DNA from: an alpha proteobacterium AAP38 | GTDB taxonomy: Bacteria; Pseudomonadota; Alphaproteobacteria; Azospirillales; Azospirillaceae | DNA length: 64,000 nucleotides | Direction: 5' to 3' | Assembly: GCA_001296005.1 (NCBI GenBank) | Contig: LJHR01000004.1 | Location: forward strand, 177,403 to 241,402 | In this document: positions 10,051 to 19,642 of the stretch, piece by piece | Numbering within the stretch: position 1 is the first letter of the stretch | Layout: each line of letters opens with the position of its first letter | Notes under the pieces: generated by a model | Seen by the model: only the letters and a program-made list of their open reading frames with translations | What the model was told of the DNA's origin: nothing | Database searches by the model: none | Translations under genes and position numbers: made by a program

Positions 10051-11445
10051 TTACCTGTTCACGGCCGTTTCGGGCCAGCGCCCGGCCCATGGCTGTGCCT
10101 GTTCCAATTCAAAGGCCAGGGCCAGTAGTAGTTCCTCCTGCCCGCGATCAGCGGCAAACATGACGCCGATGGGCAGTCCCTGCGCTGTCCAGGACAGCGG
10201 CAGGGAGATGGCCGGCGTACCCGACAGGTTCTGCAACGGTGTGTAATCCAGCCAGCCGAACATCCGTTCCATCAGCACATCCCCCGGCAGGTTGGGCGCC
10301 ATGAAGCCGCGTTCGGGCGGGGGCGCGGCCAGGGTCGGGGTCAGGATGGCATCGTAATCCTGGAAGAAGGCCGACAGCCGCTTCGGCAATACCGCCACCT
10401 GCCCCCAGGCCTGTTCCAGATCGTCGGTGGACAGGGCCTCGGCCATACGGCCCAGGGCATTGGTCCAGGGTTCGAGTAATTGTTGGGGATCGTCCCCGCG
10501 CCCACGCACGGCATCGACGCAATCGGCACCGATATGGCACCACAAGGTGCGTTCGGCCCGCATCGCGGCCACACCATCAAACGGCCAATCGGTGATGGTC
10601 ACATCATGGCCCAGGGCACGGCAGAGTGCCGCCGCCCCCTCCACCGCCACCTCGCAGGCAGTATCCGGTTGCCTGCCGGACAGCGTCCGGGGCATCAGGG
10701 CGATGCGCAGACGCCGGGCAGACGGTCCCGTCACCGGTGCGGGGCGCGCCGGATGGGCCAGGGCGAAACCGGCGGCCACGTCGCGCACGCTGCGCGCCAT
10801 CAGGCTGTCGCCGACCAGCAGGTCCTCCACCACATGCCGGGCACGGACCCGGACGGTGGTACCGCGTCCGGGTTTCAGCCCCACGATGCCGCAGCACGAC
10901 GCGGGAATACGAATGGAGCCGGCCCCATCACTGCCATGGGCCAGCGGCACCAGACCCGCCGCCACCGCCGCCCCTGCCCCGCCGCTGGACCCGCCCGGTG
11001 AATGGGCGGCGGACCAGGGGTTGCGGGTGACGGGGCCGATCATCGGCTCAGTCACGCCCAGCAGGCCGAGTTCCGGCATGGCGCTTTTGCCCACGGGGAT
11101 CAGCCCCGCCTGATCTAGCCGTCGGACATACTCATGGCCCATGGTGACCGGGGTCAGCGGTTTGGACGCCGATCCGCCCCGGCTGGGCAGACCCGGATAA
11201 TCCAGGCTATCCTTCAGCAGATAGGGCACACCGGCAAGAGCATGATCGGGCAGCGGCCCCGCGGCCCGGGCCCTGCCCAGATCGAAGGAAGGCCAACTGA
11301 CCGATTGCAAGGCGGGGTCCAGCGCCTCAATCCGCAAGATCGCCGCTTCGGTCAGTTCGGGGGCCGAGAGTTCGCCCGACCGGACCAGACCCGCCTGGGC
11401 ATGTGCGTCCAGGCGGCCAATGGCGATGGCATCCGACAACTTCAT
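10051..11445 (-). CDS. Amidase signature family amidase
   Basis: 464-residue amidase of the Ser-cisSer-Lys type, hydrolysing a carboxamide to acid and ammonia. The lysine of the triad is in 'GVPYLLKDSLDYPG', and the glycine/serine-rich signature 'SPGGSSGGAGAAVAAG' followed by 'GSIRIPASCCGIVGLKP' supplies the two serines. The ATG overlaps the stop codon of the oligopeptidase gene by four bases (ATGA), so the two are translationally coupled. The substrate is not predictable. Given its partners (TonB receptor, oligopeptidase B), a peptide amide or other nitrogen-containing oligomer is a reasonable guess. Confidence 0.92.
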   Translation of the reverse strand: MKLSDAIAIGRLDAHAQAGLVRSGELSAPELTEAAILRIEALDPALQSVSWPSFDLGRARAAGPLPDHALAGVPYLLKDSLDYPGLPSRGGSASKPLTPVTMGHEYVRRLDQAGLIPVGKSAMPELGLLGVTEPMIGPVTRNPWSAAHSPGGSSGGAGAAVAAGLVPLAHGSDGAGSIRIPASCCGIVGLKPGRGTTVRVRARHVVEDLLVGDSLMARSVRDVAAGFALAHPARPAPVTGPSARRLRIALMPRTLSGRQPDTACEVAVEGAAALCRALGHDVTITDWPFDGVAAMRAERTLWCHIGADCVDAVRGRGDDPQQLLEPWTNALGRMAEALSTDDLEQAWGQVAVLPKRLSAFFQDYDAILTPTLAAPPPERGFMAPNLPGDVLMERMFGWLDYTPLQNLSGTPAISLPLSWTAQGLPIGVMFAADRGQEELLLALAFELEQAQPWAGRWPETAVNR

Positions 11446-13613
11446 TTCAGCCCCTTGCTCCAGATCAGGCTTTGTTCGGCAAAGGCCCAGAACAGGGCCA
11501 TCTGTTTGAACTGGTCGGTCAGGCCCGCCCCCGCCTGATGCCCGGCTTCCATGTCGACATGGAACAGGATGGGTGACGGACCCTTGTTATGGTCGCGCAG
11601 CGTGACCACCCATTTGCCCGCCTCCCAGTAGGAGACGCGGTCATCGCGGATGCCCGCCGTGGCCAGCACGGGCGGATAGACGGCATCGCGTACATTCTCA
11701 TAGGGGGAGATGGAGGCGATGTAATCATAGGCCTGCGGATCGGCCAGCGGATCGCCCCAGTCGGGCCGGAAGGCCGGGACCAGCGGGTGGTCCCCATCGC
11801 TCATGGTGTTCAGCATATCAACAAAGGGTACCTGCGCGATCACCCCGCTCCAAAGATCGGGTCGAAGATTGGTGACCCCACCCATCAGCAGCCCGCCCGC
11901 CGACAGGCCATAGGCCACGATGCGGCGGCGGACCGTGTAGCCCTGGCCGATCAGGTGTTCGGCACAGGCGATGAAGTCGGTGAAGCTGTTCTTCTTCTTA
12001 AAGCGCCGCCCATCCAGAAACCAACTCCGCCCCTTCTCCGACCCGCCACGCACATGGGCAATGGCGTAGATCCAGCCACGGTCCACCAGCGCCAGAGCAG
12101 GAACGGAGAATTCCGCCTCCGACGGCACGCCATAGGCACCATAGGCATAGAGCAGCAGCGATGCCGACCCGTCCAGTTTCGCGCCCTTGCGCATCAGCAC
12201 CGTCAACGGCACCTGTTCCCCATCGGACGCGGGCGCCATAAGTCGCCGCACCTCATAGCGCGCGGGATCGAAGCCGTTGCCGGCGGTCTGCCGCTGTACA
12301 ATGCGGCTTGTGCCGAACGCCATGTCATAGTCCAGCCATTGGCGTGGGGTGCGCGGGCTTTCATAGATCAGGCGCAGGATGGCGCCGTCCGGTTCCTGCA
12401 CCGGGGCGAGCGTGATGGCATAGGCCGCTTCATCAAAGGCCAGGGTGTTTTCCCGTCCGTTGCGGCCCGTGACCACGATCTCCAGCCGGCCCTCCACCCG
12501 CTGCAACCGCACGAAATGGTCGCGGAAGGACAGGGTCTCCAGGATATGGCAGCCGGGACGATGGGGCACCCAGTCGTGCCAATGGGCACGGACCGGCTGC
12601 GTCAGGCTGGCCCGCATCAGTTTGCCATCCAGGGCGCCGTCGGCATCGGTCAGGATGATCAGGTCGCCTGCCCATTCCTGAACCCGGTAATGCAGGCCGG
12701 GCTGACGTGGCTCCACCAGCATCGGTTCGGCCAGAGGGTCGGCGGCTGGGATCAGCCGCACCTCATCCACATCCGGCCCCAGGATATGGATCACGACATG
12801 ACTGTTGGATGCCGTGCGCGACAAGCCCATGAACAGGGCGGGATCGGGTTCGGTATAGACCAGGACATCATCCCCACCCCGCGCAGGACGGCGGAACACC
12901 TTCACGGGCCGCGACAGGGGATCGCGCCAGATCCAGAACACATACTGGCTGTCGGGGGAGAAGGCGACGCCGTGCCAGCCATAGGCATCGGCATTGGGCG
13001 TCGTGCTGACCGCACCGGTTTCCAGGTCACGCACACAGATGCGGTGACGGTCCCCGCCCTCCACATCCTCCGCCCACATGAACAGCCTGTGGTCGGGACT
13101 GTGCTCCGCTTCCGTCACCCGGAAATAGGCATGGCCCTTGGCCCGTTCCTGCCCATCCAGCAGAACCTGTTCGGCACCGCCGCCGCGCGGGCGGCGGGCA
13201 TAGACCTTGTGATCCTGCCCGGCCCGGACATAGGTGTAATAATCCCATGGCCCGTCAGGCACGGGCGGTGCCGCCTGCTCCGCGCCGGTCAGGGCCTGCA
13301 TCGCCGCCACGATATCACCCTGTACCCGAACCGTGGGAGCCAGCATGCCGTCGGCATAGCGGTTTTCCGCATCCAGATGGGCGCGGATTTCCGGGTCCAT
13401 CAGGCTAGTATCGCGGGAAACCCTAGCCCAGTTGGGATCGCGCAGCCAGGCGTAATAATCGATACGGGTACGGCCCAGTTGAACAATGCGCTTGGGTCGC
13501 TTTGGCGGGCGCGGCGGGGATGGGGGACCGTCCGCCGCGACGCCCGGCAGGGGGAGCAGGGCGACGCCGGCCGCCATCAGGAATGAACGACGCTGCATCA
13601 TCATGCTCCCCAT
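11442..13613 (-). CDS. ptrB: Oligopeptidase B (S9A prolyl-oligopeptidase family), Tat-exported
   Basis: 723-residue serine peptidase that cleaves short peptides, typically after Arg or Lys. It has an N-terminal beta-propeller (about residues 40-420) and a C-terminal alpha/beta-hydrolase domain. The nucleophile is S571 in 'YGLSAGGLLMGG', with the acid in 'AGIRDDRVSYWEAGKWV' and the histidine in 'MEAGHQAGAG'. The run from 'RPDLWSGVIAQVPFVDMLNT' is typical of oligopeptidase B. The N-terminus 'MQRRSFLMAAGVALLPLPG' reads as a twin-arginine signal peptide, indicating periplasmic export; classical PtrB is cytoplasmic, so this is slightly unusual. An AGGGGG ribosome site precedes the ATG at 13613. 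Starts 11 bases after the TonB receptor stop. Confidence 0.92.
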   Translation of the reverse strand: MGSMMMQRRSFLMAAGVALLPLPGVAADGPPSPPRPPKRPKRIVQLGRTRIDYYAWLRDPNWARVSRDTSLMDPEIRAHLDAENRYADGMLAPTVRVQGDIVAAMQALTGAEQAAPPVPDGPWDYYTYVRAGQDHKVYARRPRGGGAEQVLLDGQERAKGHAYFRVTEAEHSPDHRLFMWAEDVEGGDRHRICVRDLETGAVSTTPNADAYGWHGVAFSPDSQYVFWIWRDPLSRPVKVFRRPARGGDDVLVYTEPDPALFMGLSRTASNSHVVIHILGPDVDEVRLIPAADPLAEPMLVEPRQPGLHYRVQEWAGDLIILTDADGALDGKLMRASLTQPVRAHWHDWVPHRPGCHILETLSFRDHFVRLQRVEGRLEIVVTGRNGRENTLAFDEAAYAITLAPVQEPDGAILRLIYESPRTPRQWLDYDMAFGTSRIVQRQTAGNGFDPARYEVRRLMAPASDGEQVPLTVLMRKGAKLDGSASLLLYAYGAYGVPSEAEFSVPALALVDRGWIYAIAHVRGGSEKGRSWFLDGRRFKKKNSFTDFIACAEHLIGQGYTVRRRIVAYGLSAGGLLMGGVTNLRPDLWSGVIAQVPFVDMLNTMSDGDHPLVPAFRPDWGDPLADPQAYDYIASISPYENVRDAVYPPVLATAGIRDDRVSYWEAGKWVVTLRDHNKGPSPILFHVDMEAGHQAGAGLTDQFKQMALFWAFAEQSLIWSKGLK

Positions 13614-13624
13614 ACGGTTCCCCC

Positions 13625-15850
13625 TTACATCGACCAGTGCAGCGTGACACCGTAGGTGCGGGGCCGCACAAGACCCTGGCTCAGGCCATTAGCCTCCGGC
13701 AGGGTACGGGTCACACCACGCTTGTCGGTGATATTGTTGGCGAAGACCGTCGCCTTGGTCGTGCCGAAGGTGGCGCCAAGACGCAGGTCGAACAGGTTAT
13801 AGCCACCCTGCCCATTCACCGCGACACCCGGAACGGCGGAGTTCATGTCACTGATCCCCTTGGACAGATAGCGATGGGCGAAGGTGACGGTCGGATCATA
13901 ATCCGCATCGAACGTGTAGATGGCGGTATTGGCAATGGACCAGTCCGACGAGCCGGCCAGACGCGACCCCTTGGGCGCGGTGCCGTACCAGAGAATGAAG
14001 AGATCCTCGTCCAGCCGGGCCTTCATGTAAGTGACGCTGCTCTGGATATCCAGGTTGGCTGTCGCCTGCCAGGTGGCCGACATTTCCAGCCCCTTGATGG
14101 AGGCGGCGGCCCCGTTGGAGGCATAGTTGAAATTGTCCGGCGTCAGTAGGCGCAACTGGATATCGGTCCAGTCGACATAGAAGGCCGTGGCATCCAGCAG
14201 CAACTGCCCATCGGCCAGGGTGGCGCGCAGGCCCGCCTCATAATTCTTCAGGCTGTCGCTTTTCGATCCGCTGGGGATCGGGAAGGCGGACAGGCCGGAC
14301 CCGTTGGGTGTACCGAAGCGGAAACCCTCTGAATAGAGACCATAGACCATCAGCGTTTCGCTGGGCTTGTAGGTGATGGAGAGTTTGGGGGAGAAACCGT
14401 CTTCCTTGGTCTGGGTCCCTTCCACCAGCGGATTGCCGGGGTAGGTGGAGAAGCCGATGGTGGTGGAGGTGCTGATCACCTCCGTCTTGAACAGCCGGCC
14501 CCCTGCCGTGACCTTCAGTTCCGGTGTGATGGAATAGGAGGCTTCACCGAACAGGGCGCTCTCCTCCCCCTTCAGGTCGGTGTAGAAGGCGTTGAAGATG
14601 CTGCCATCGGGCGCGATAATCGCCCCCTTGCCAGGGCCATATTTGGGCGAGGCATCGAAGGCAGCGGCGGCGCCATTGGCACCCAGCTGTTCATAGAGAT
14701 GCTTGTCGCTTTCAAAATACATGCCTCCCAGCAGCCATTCAAAAGCCCCATCGCCGTTAGACGCCAGACGCAGTTCGGCTGACTTGCCGTCGCTGTCACC
14801 GCCCGACCGCACATAAAGCGGGTTGGTGATGTTCAGGCCCAGATCGGCATTATAGGCGGCGCGATAGGGGGTGAAGTCGAAGACGAAGCCCTGGTTCTTC
14901 TTCTGATACGCCCCCAGCGCCGTTAGCGTCGCGAAGCCCAGATCGCGGTCCAGGCGCAGGCTGTGAATTTCAACATTGGTATCGTTGGTTTCCGGCAGGG
15001 CGCTGGAACGACCGAAGCTGCCATAGGCCGGGTTTCGATAGGGCGCATCATCCGCCGCCGTCTTCTGATAAAGGCTGAGCCAGGAAACCTCCGTCAGGTC
15101 ATCGGGCGTCCAGACAACCGACAGGCGGCCACCGCCGACATCGATATCGCTGGACCCCTTCTCCCCCGTGCCGGCATTGTCCAAATAACCTGGATCGCGG
15201 CGGAAGGTGCCGACGGCGCGTACCGCCAGCTTATCCTCCACCAGCGGCATGTTCAGCATGGCCTTGCCGGTCCAGCCGATATCGGCATTGCGGGTGCGCG
15301 ACAATGTGGTTTCGATGGCGGCGTCCGCCTTCGTCGCATCGGCCTTGTTGGCGATATAGTTGACGGCACCACCCATGGAGGCTGACCCGAACAGCGACCC
15401 CTGCGGCCCGCGCATCACCTCCACCCGGTCCACGTCGAACGCGTCAATATCCGGAATGACAATGGTCCAGCCGGGTTCGGTCAGCGGCACTTCGTTGATG
15501 TAGTAACCCGTCGTGCCCTGCCCCTGCACATTGCCAGAATTGGTGGCGACGCCACGGATCACGACATGCGACGTGCCGGGCTGAAACTCGTTGAACACCA
15601 CGCCGGGCGTGCGCTGGATATAGTCGGCGAAGCTCTGCGCGCCGATGGCTTCCAACTGCTTGCCGGACACGGCGGAAACGGAGCCGGAAACGTCACGCAC
15701 GCTCTGCTGCCGCTTGGTGGCGGTGACGATGATTTCTTCCAGCAGAATGCTTTTATCGGTGGTGGCTGCCTCCTGTGCTGTCACCGCCAGGGGCGCCAGC
15801 GCGGCGGTGCAGGACAGGATGAGGGTGCGGTACCAACGGCTATTGGTCAT
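13625..15850 (-). CDS. TonB-dependent outer-membrane receptor
   Basis: About 741-residue beta-barrel receptor for active uptake across the outer membrane using TonB energy. Signal peptide 'MTNSRWYRTLILSCTAALAPLAVTAQ'. The plug domain starts with 'LLEEIIVTATKRQQSVRDV' (a TonB-box-like stretch) and contains 'VEVMRGPQGSLFGSASMGGAVNYI'. The start at 15850 is preferred because it begins directly with the signal peptide and has AGGGA upstream; ATG at 15874 would add eight residues. First gene of the peptide operon with ptrB, the amidase and the PaiB-like gene, so the ligand may be a peptide or a related nitrogen compound. The C-terminal residue is Met after Ser-Trp, not the usual Phe. Confidence 0.93.
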   Translation of the reverse strand: MTNSRWYRTLILSCTAALAPLAVTAQEAATTDKSILLEEIIVTATKRQQSVRDVSGSVSAVSGKQLEAIGAQSFADYIQRTPGVVFNEFQPGTSHVVIRGVATNSGNVQGQGTTGYYINEVPLTEPGWTIVIPDIDAFDVDRVEVMRGPQGSLFGSASMGGAVNYIANKADATKADAAIETTLSRTRNADIGWTGKAMLNMPLVEDKLAVRAVGTFRRDPGYLDNAGTGEKGSSDIDVGGGRLSVVWTPDDLTEVSWLSLYQKTAADDAPYRNPAYGSFGRSSALPETNDTNVEIHSLRLDRDLGFATLTALGAYQKKNQGFVFDFTPYRAAYNADLGLNITNPLYVRSGGDSDGKSAELRLASNGDGAFEWLLGGMYFESDKHLYEQLGANGAAAAFDASPKYGPGKGAIIAPDGSIFNAFYTDLKGEESALFGEASYSITPELKVTAGGRLFKTEVISTSTTIGFSTYPGNPLVEGTQTKEDGFSPKLSITYKPSETLMVYGLYSEGFRFGTPNGSGLSAFPIPSGSKSDSLKNYEAGLRATLADGQLLLDATAFYVDWTDIQLRLLTPDNFNYASNGAAASIKGLEMSATWQATANLDIQSSVTYMKARLDEDLFILWYGTAPKGSRLAGSSDWSIANTAIYTFDADYDPTVTFAHRYLSKGISDMNSAVPGVAVNGQGGYNLFDLRLGATFGTTKATVFANNITDKRGVTRTLPEANGLSQGLVRPRTYGVTLHWSM

Positions 15851-16112
15851 GTCGAGGATCCCTGTTCTGTTCATGGTCAGGGCCGTAGCCGGCCTCTCTT
15901 CATGTTTCAGCCTATGCCCTTCCCGGCGGCCCGGCACACCCGCGTAGGTCATTTACTCTCGCGTTCGGGCCAATTGGGAAACATCTGTATCCGGCCGCTA
16001 TATGGCGTTGCAGCATGCAGATGCCCTCACCGGTCGCAGGGCGACAGGATTGATAAAGCTGTGATTTCATTGGATACCACGCCGGATCGTGGCATCCCCC
16101 TGCTGCAACGCG
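15851..16112 (-). other. Intergenic leader of the peptide operon
   Basis: About 260 bases between the TonB receptor start and the end of the esterase gene. It should hold the receptor operon promoter. I see no clear operator, riboswitch or gene; the SQ-regulon palindrome found further right in the window is absent here. Confidence 0.4.
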
Positions 16113-17072
16113 TCAGGACCGGCAAAGGCGCCGGGACAGCCAGGCCGACGCCTCTGTGAAGGCGCGGTCGGCAAGCGAGGAAATGGAAACCGCCTCCAGG
16201 AAGCTGTGGCTGGCTCCGTCATAGAGGCTGGCGCTGACCGGCACGCGAGCACTGCGCAAACGGGCGGCCATGGCCAGATTGCCATCCACCAGGATGTCGC
16301 AAGCCGCGATGCACAGAAAGGCGGGCGGCAGGCCCGACAGATCGGCCCGCAGCGGTGCCGCCAGCGGGTTGTCATAATCCGCCGCCCCGCGTAGATAGGC
16401 ATCCCAGAACACCACCATTTCGGCACTGTTCAGCATGTAGCCGTCCGAACCATACCGTTCGTGTGACGCCGTGACGGCATGATCGAAGGCACCATAATTC
16501 AGGACCATGGCATCCAGAACCGGCTTGCCATGCCGCCGCAGCATCAGATTGGCAGCCACCGCCATATTGGCACCGGCACTGTCGCCACCGATGGCGATGC
16601 GGGCGGGGTCAAGGCCGGGTCCGGCGGCACCGGCGCGGACCGCGTCCACAACCTCCACAATCTCTTCCAGCGCGGTCGGGAACTTCGCCTCCGGTGACAG
16701 GCTGTAATCCACACCGAGGACAGCAACCCCGGCACGGGCCGCATATTCGCGCATCAGCCGGTCATGCGTATCCAGGCTGAACAGCATCCAACCACCGCCA
16801 TGGATGTAAAACATGACGGGAAGGTCGGCACCGATAGACGGTTCGTGGATGCGCACGCGCACACCGCGATCCCCCAGACGCATTTCCCGCGTCCGGGCCA
16901 TGACGGGGCCACCCTTCGTCCAGGGTGCCCGAACCGTCTCCGCCACCTGCCGCCGGTCGGCCAGCGTCTGACCCGGCAGCGCCGGGTGAGCAGCATAGCC
17001 GCTGCTGATAGCCTGATGGAAACGACGGATATCGGGGTCCAGATCGTCGGCGGCCTTGATCACTTCACTCAC
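16113..17072 (-). CDS. Alpha/beta hydrolase, HSL/GDXG-type esterase
   Basis: 319-residue esterase of the hormone-sensitive-lipase group. Oxyanion-hole motif 'YIHGGGW', nucleophile serine in 'GDSAGANMA', acid near 'ACDILVDGN' and histidine in 'DGASHSFLEA' are all present. No signal peptide, so probably cytoplasmic, acting on short acyl esters. The start is set at the GTG at 17072, 8 bases after a GGGAG ribosome site; the longer open frame to 17210 adds a proline-rich stretch without conservation. Divergent from an AraC-family regulator that may control it. It lies next to the SQ cluster but lacks that cluster's operator, so a role in releasing acyl chains from sulfolipid is only speculation. 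Confidence 0.88.
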   Translation of the reverse strand: MSEVIKAADDLDPDIRRFHQAISSGYAAHPALPGQTLADRRQVAETVRAPWTKGGPVMARTREMRLGDRGVRVRIHEPSIGADLPVMFYIHGGGWMLFSLDTHDRLMREYAARAGVAVLGVDYSLSPEAKFPTALEEIVEVVDAVRAGAAGPGLDPARIAIGGDSAGANMAVAANLMLRRHGKPVLDAMVLNYGAFDHAVTASHERYGSDGYMLNSAEMVVFWDAYLRGAADYDNPLAAPLRADLSGLPPAFLCIAACDILVDGNLAMAARLRSARVPVSASLYDGASHSFLEAVSISSLADRAFTEASAWLSRRLCRS

Positions 17073-17248
17073 AAACCAAACTCCCGGCTGTCGGCATGGA
17101 CCGAATGCTACGGGAGCCGGCATCGCCACGGCTTGCCGGGGCGGGCCAATCACTGGCGCGAACGGGCCGTTCAAAGCAGGTGACCTTGACCCGCATGCCA
17201 TGATGCCCATTCTTCTACCGTGTCCGGGCCATCATTCAGGGAAGGAAG

Positions 17249-18016
17249 ATGAAACGCAGTGCCGATTATCTGACCACCCAGCGGCCCGTGATCGCGCTTC
17301 AGGACGAATATCCTGCCGGTTTCGTCGATCCGTTCCACAGCCATCAGCATACGCAGCTGCTTTATGCATCCGCCGGGGTGATGTCGGTGGTGACCGACCG
17401 CACCTCCTTCGTGCTACCGCCGCAACGCGCCCTCTGGCTGCCGGCGGGAACACCGCATGAGGTGTCCTGCCGGGGGCCGGTATCGCTGCGCACCCTTTAT
17501 ATCGACCCTGCACGCGACCGGCAGCCTGACGGGTGCCGGGTGATCGAGGTGTCGGATTTCCTGCGCGCCCTGATCCTGGAAACCGCCAGCTTTCCAACGG
17601 ATTACGATCTGGAGGGCCGGGAGGGGCGGATCGTCGCCCTGCTTCTGGACGAGATCGAGCGGATGCCCAACGCACCCTATGAGGTACGGATGCCCGTGGA
17701 TGAACGGCTGCTGCGCGTCTGCCGCGCCATCCTGGCCGAACCCGCCGACAACCGTGACCTGGATGACTGGGCGCGACTGGCGGGGATGAGCCGCCGCACC
17801 TTCACCCGCCTGTTCAAGCAGGAAACCGGCATGGGCGTCGCCGTCTGGCGGCAGCAGGTTCGGCTGATGGAGGCGCTGTCCCTGCTGGCCAGCGGGCGAC
17901 CCGTGACGCTGGTCGCCTTCGATGTCGGCTATGACAGCCCCAGCGCCTTTACCGCCATGTTCCACCGTACCTTCGGCGTGCCACCCAGCCTGTACCAGAT
18001 GCGCGAGGGGCCTTGA
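17249..18016 (+). CDS. AraC-family transcriptional regulator with N-terminal cupin domain
   Basis: 255-residue regulator. The N-terminal cupin sensing domain has the His-rich strand 'PFHSHQHTQLLYASAGVMSV' and 'PPQRALWLPAGTPHEV'. The C-terminal pair of helix-turn-helix motifs includes 'DLDDWARLAGMSRRTFTRLFKQETG' and 'ALLASGRPVTLVAFDVGYDSPSAFTAMF'-like sequence. A GGAAGG ribosome site precedes ATG 17249. It ends 7 bases from the convergent SQ-dehydrogenase gene. Divergent from the esterase at 16113-17072, its most likely target. The closest described relatives by layout are the NimR/YdhB-type regulators; the ligand is unknown. Confidence 0.9.
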   Translation: MKRSADYLTTQRPVIALQDEYPAGFVDPFHSHQHTQLLYASAGVMSVVTDRTSFVLPPQRALWLPAGTPHEVSCRGPVSLRTLYIDPARDRQPDGCRVIEVSDFLRALILETASFPTDYDLEGREGRIVALLLDEIERMPNAPYEVRMPVDERLLRVCRAILAEPADNRDLDDWARLAGMSRRTFTRLFKQETGMGVAVWRQQVRLMEALSLLASGRPVTLVAFDVGYDSPSAFTAMFHRTFGVPPSLYQMREGP

Positions 18017-18023
18017 CGGCGGA

Positions 18024-18773
18024 TCAGTTCTGCGTCAGGCCCGCATCGACAATGAAGTTGGCACCCGTGCAGCCGGCACTTTCGTCCGATGCCAGGAACA
18101 GGGCCATGGCCGCCACATGATCTGCCGTCAGGCGGAATTTCAGGGCCTGCAGATCAATGAATTGCTGGTTCAGTTCCGGTGTCAACCACAGGGCTGCCTG
18201 ACGGTCGGTCAGGATGGCGCCCGGCACGATGCAGTTCACCCGCACACCCCCCGGCCCATATTCGCGGGCCAGCGTCCGGGTCAGGCCGTTGATGGCAGCC
18301 TTTGATGTCGTATAGCTGACCATGCCGGGCCGCCCGCGCATCCAGGAAATGCTGCCCAGCATGATGATCGCCCCCTGCCCGCGCGCCATCATGGCGGGGG
18401 CGACGGCCTGGCTGGCAAAGAACTGATGGTCAAGGTTAAGCGCCAGCATGCGCCGCCAGCTTTCGGGCTCGACCTCCCCCACCACCTGCCGGTCATCCTT
18501 GCCGGCATTGTTGATCAGGGCGTCGATTCCGCCGCTGAACTGTTCGATATCGGCGATGGCGGCGCGCAGGGCAGCAATATCGGTGATGTCGCAGGGCACG
18601 AAACGGGCACCGGTACGATCCGCCATGGCCGCCCCGACATTGGCGTCGATATCGATGAAGCTGACCCGTGCCCCCTGTGCCGCGAACGCCTCCACCATCG
18701 CCCCACCGATGCCCGATGCGCCGCCAGTGATCAGGACGGAACGGCCTTCCAGGCTGTGATAGCGCACATTCAT
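18024..18773 (-). CDS. SDR-family dehydrogenase, predicted sulfoquinovose 1-dehydrogenase
   Basis: 249-residue classical short-chain dehydrogenase. Cofactor motif 'TGGASGIGG' near residues 16-24, 'NNAG' at the end of strand 4, catalytic Ser in 'MLGSISW' and Y-x-x-x-K in 'SYTTSKAAINGLTRTLA'. In the sulfo-Entner-Doudoroff pathway of Pseudomonas putida SQ1, an SDR oxidises sulfoquinovose at C1 to 6-deoxy-6-sulfogluconolactone with NAD+. The assignment here is inference from the neighbours: lactonase, mutarotase, aldolase and dehydratase in the same operon, and sulfolactate genes opposite. Its start overlaps the lactonase stop by four bases (ATGA). On its own the family could oxidise many sugars. 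Confidence 0.75.
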   Translation of the reverse strand: MNVRYHSLEGRSVLITGGASGIGGAMVEAFAAQGARVSFIDIDANVGAAMADRTGARFVPCDITDIAALRAAIADIEQFSGGIDALINNAGKDDRQVVGEVEPESWRRMLALNLDHQFFASQAVAPAMMARGQGAIIMLGSISWMRGRPGMVSYTTSKAAINGLTRTLAREYGPGGVRVNCIVPGAILTDRQAALWLTPELNQQFIDLQALKFRLTADHVAAMALFLASDESAGCTGANFIVDAGLTQN

Positions 18774-19642
18774 GGCAGGCTCTCCGGGTTGCAGGGCGTA
18801 TTGGGTAGGCCAGGAACATCGACCGGCATGGCGAAAAGCGCGCCATCCATCGGCCCCTCAAAGCCGGCGGCGACGCTGGTGACATACAGGGTCTTGGCGT
18901 CCGGGCCACCAAAGCAGGGCATGGTGGGGCAGCGGGCCGGGGTGCGGTATTCCGCCATCAACCGCCCGTCAGGATCATAGCGCTGCACCCGCCCGCCCGC
19001 ATAAAGCGCGGTCCAGTAACAGCCATCCGCATCCACCGCCGCCCCGTCGGGACGGCCCCGGTCGGGGGCTTCAGGGTCCAGTTGCGCGAACAGCCGCTTG
19101 TTGGCGACCTGACCACTGGCCGGGTCGTAATCATAGGCATGGATGGCGAAACGCGGCGTGTCGGCATGGTACAGCGTGCGCCCATCGGGGGCGAAGGCCA
19201 GACCGTTGGAGGTCAGCAATCCGCCGAACAGCAGGCGCAGACCCGCCTTTTCCAACCGGTACAGGCCCCCGCGCGAACCGGATTTCGGTTCATCGATGGT
19301 CCCGATGATCAAATGGCCCGCCGGGTCGACACGGCCATCATTGAAGCGGGTATCGGCGGGATCGGTCGGGTTGGGCGCCAGCATCGGCCCCACCTTCCCA
19401 TCCGTATTCAGCTGATAGATACCCGTCCGCATCGCGGCGACATAGCCACCGCCGGCCAGCGGCACGACACACCCAGGATGTTCGGGAAGGTCCAGGCTGG
19501 ACAGGGCCCCATCGGCAGGGTGGTAGCGGTGAAGCAGCCGCCCGTGAATATCGACGAAGGACAGGATGCCCGCCCCCCCATCCCAGACGGGACATTCCCC
19601 CAGCCGGGTACGCAGGGGAAGCACAGGGGTAAATTCACTCAT
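18770..19642 (-). CDS. SMP-30/gluconolactonase family, predicted 6-deoxy-6-sulfogluconolactonase
   Basis: 290-residue six-bladed beta-propeller lactonase. Family signatures: 'LGECPVWD' (metal-binding Glu), 'RFNDGRVDPAGHLIIGT' (Asn/Asp ligands), 'SNGLAFAPDGRTLYHAD' and 'GRPDGAAVDADGCYW'. It would open the lactone made by the adjacent SDR to 6-deoxy-6-sulfogluconate. Four-base overlaps on both sides (with the SDR and the mutarotase) show tight translational coupling. The family is promiscuous (gluconolactone, xylonolactone, fuconolactone), so the sulfo-substrate is inferred from the cluster. Confidence 0.8.
   Translation of the reverse strand: MSEFTPVLPLRTRLGECPVWDGGAGILSFVDIHGRLLHRYHPADGALSSLDLPEHPGCVVPLAGGGYVAAMRTGIYQLNTDGKVGPMLAPNPTDPADTRFNDGRVDPAGHLIIGTIDEPKSGSRGGLYRLEKAGLRLLFGGLLTSNGLAFAPDGRTLYHADTPRFAIHAYDYDPASGQVANKRLFAQLDPEAPDRGRPDGAAVDADGCYWTALYAGGRVQRYDPDGRLMAEYRTPARCPTMPCFGGPDAKTLYVTSVAAGFEGPMDGALFAMPVDVPGLPNTPCNPESLP

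Noticed and set aside
11589..13586. 665-codon plus-strand open frame
   Set aside because: Antisense to oligopeptidase B, whose catalytic motifs, Tat signal and operon context show that the minus strand is coding.
16113..17072. HSL esterase as the sulfolipid lipase of the SQ regulon
   Set aside because: It has no signal peptide and its promoter lacks the shared palindrome; it is divergent from its own AraC regulator.
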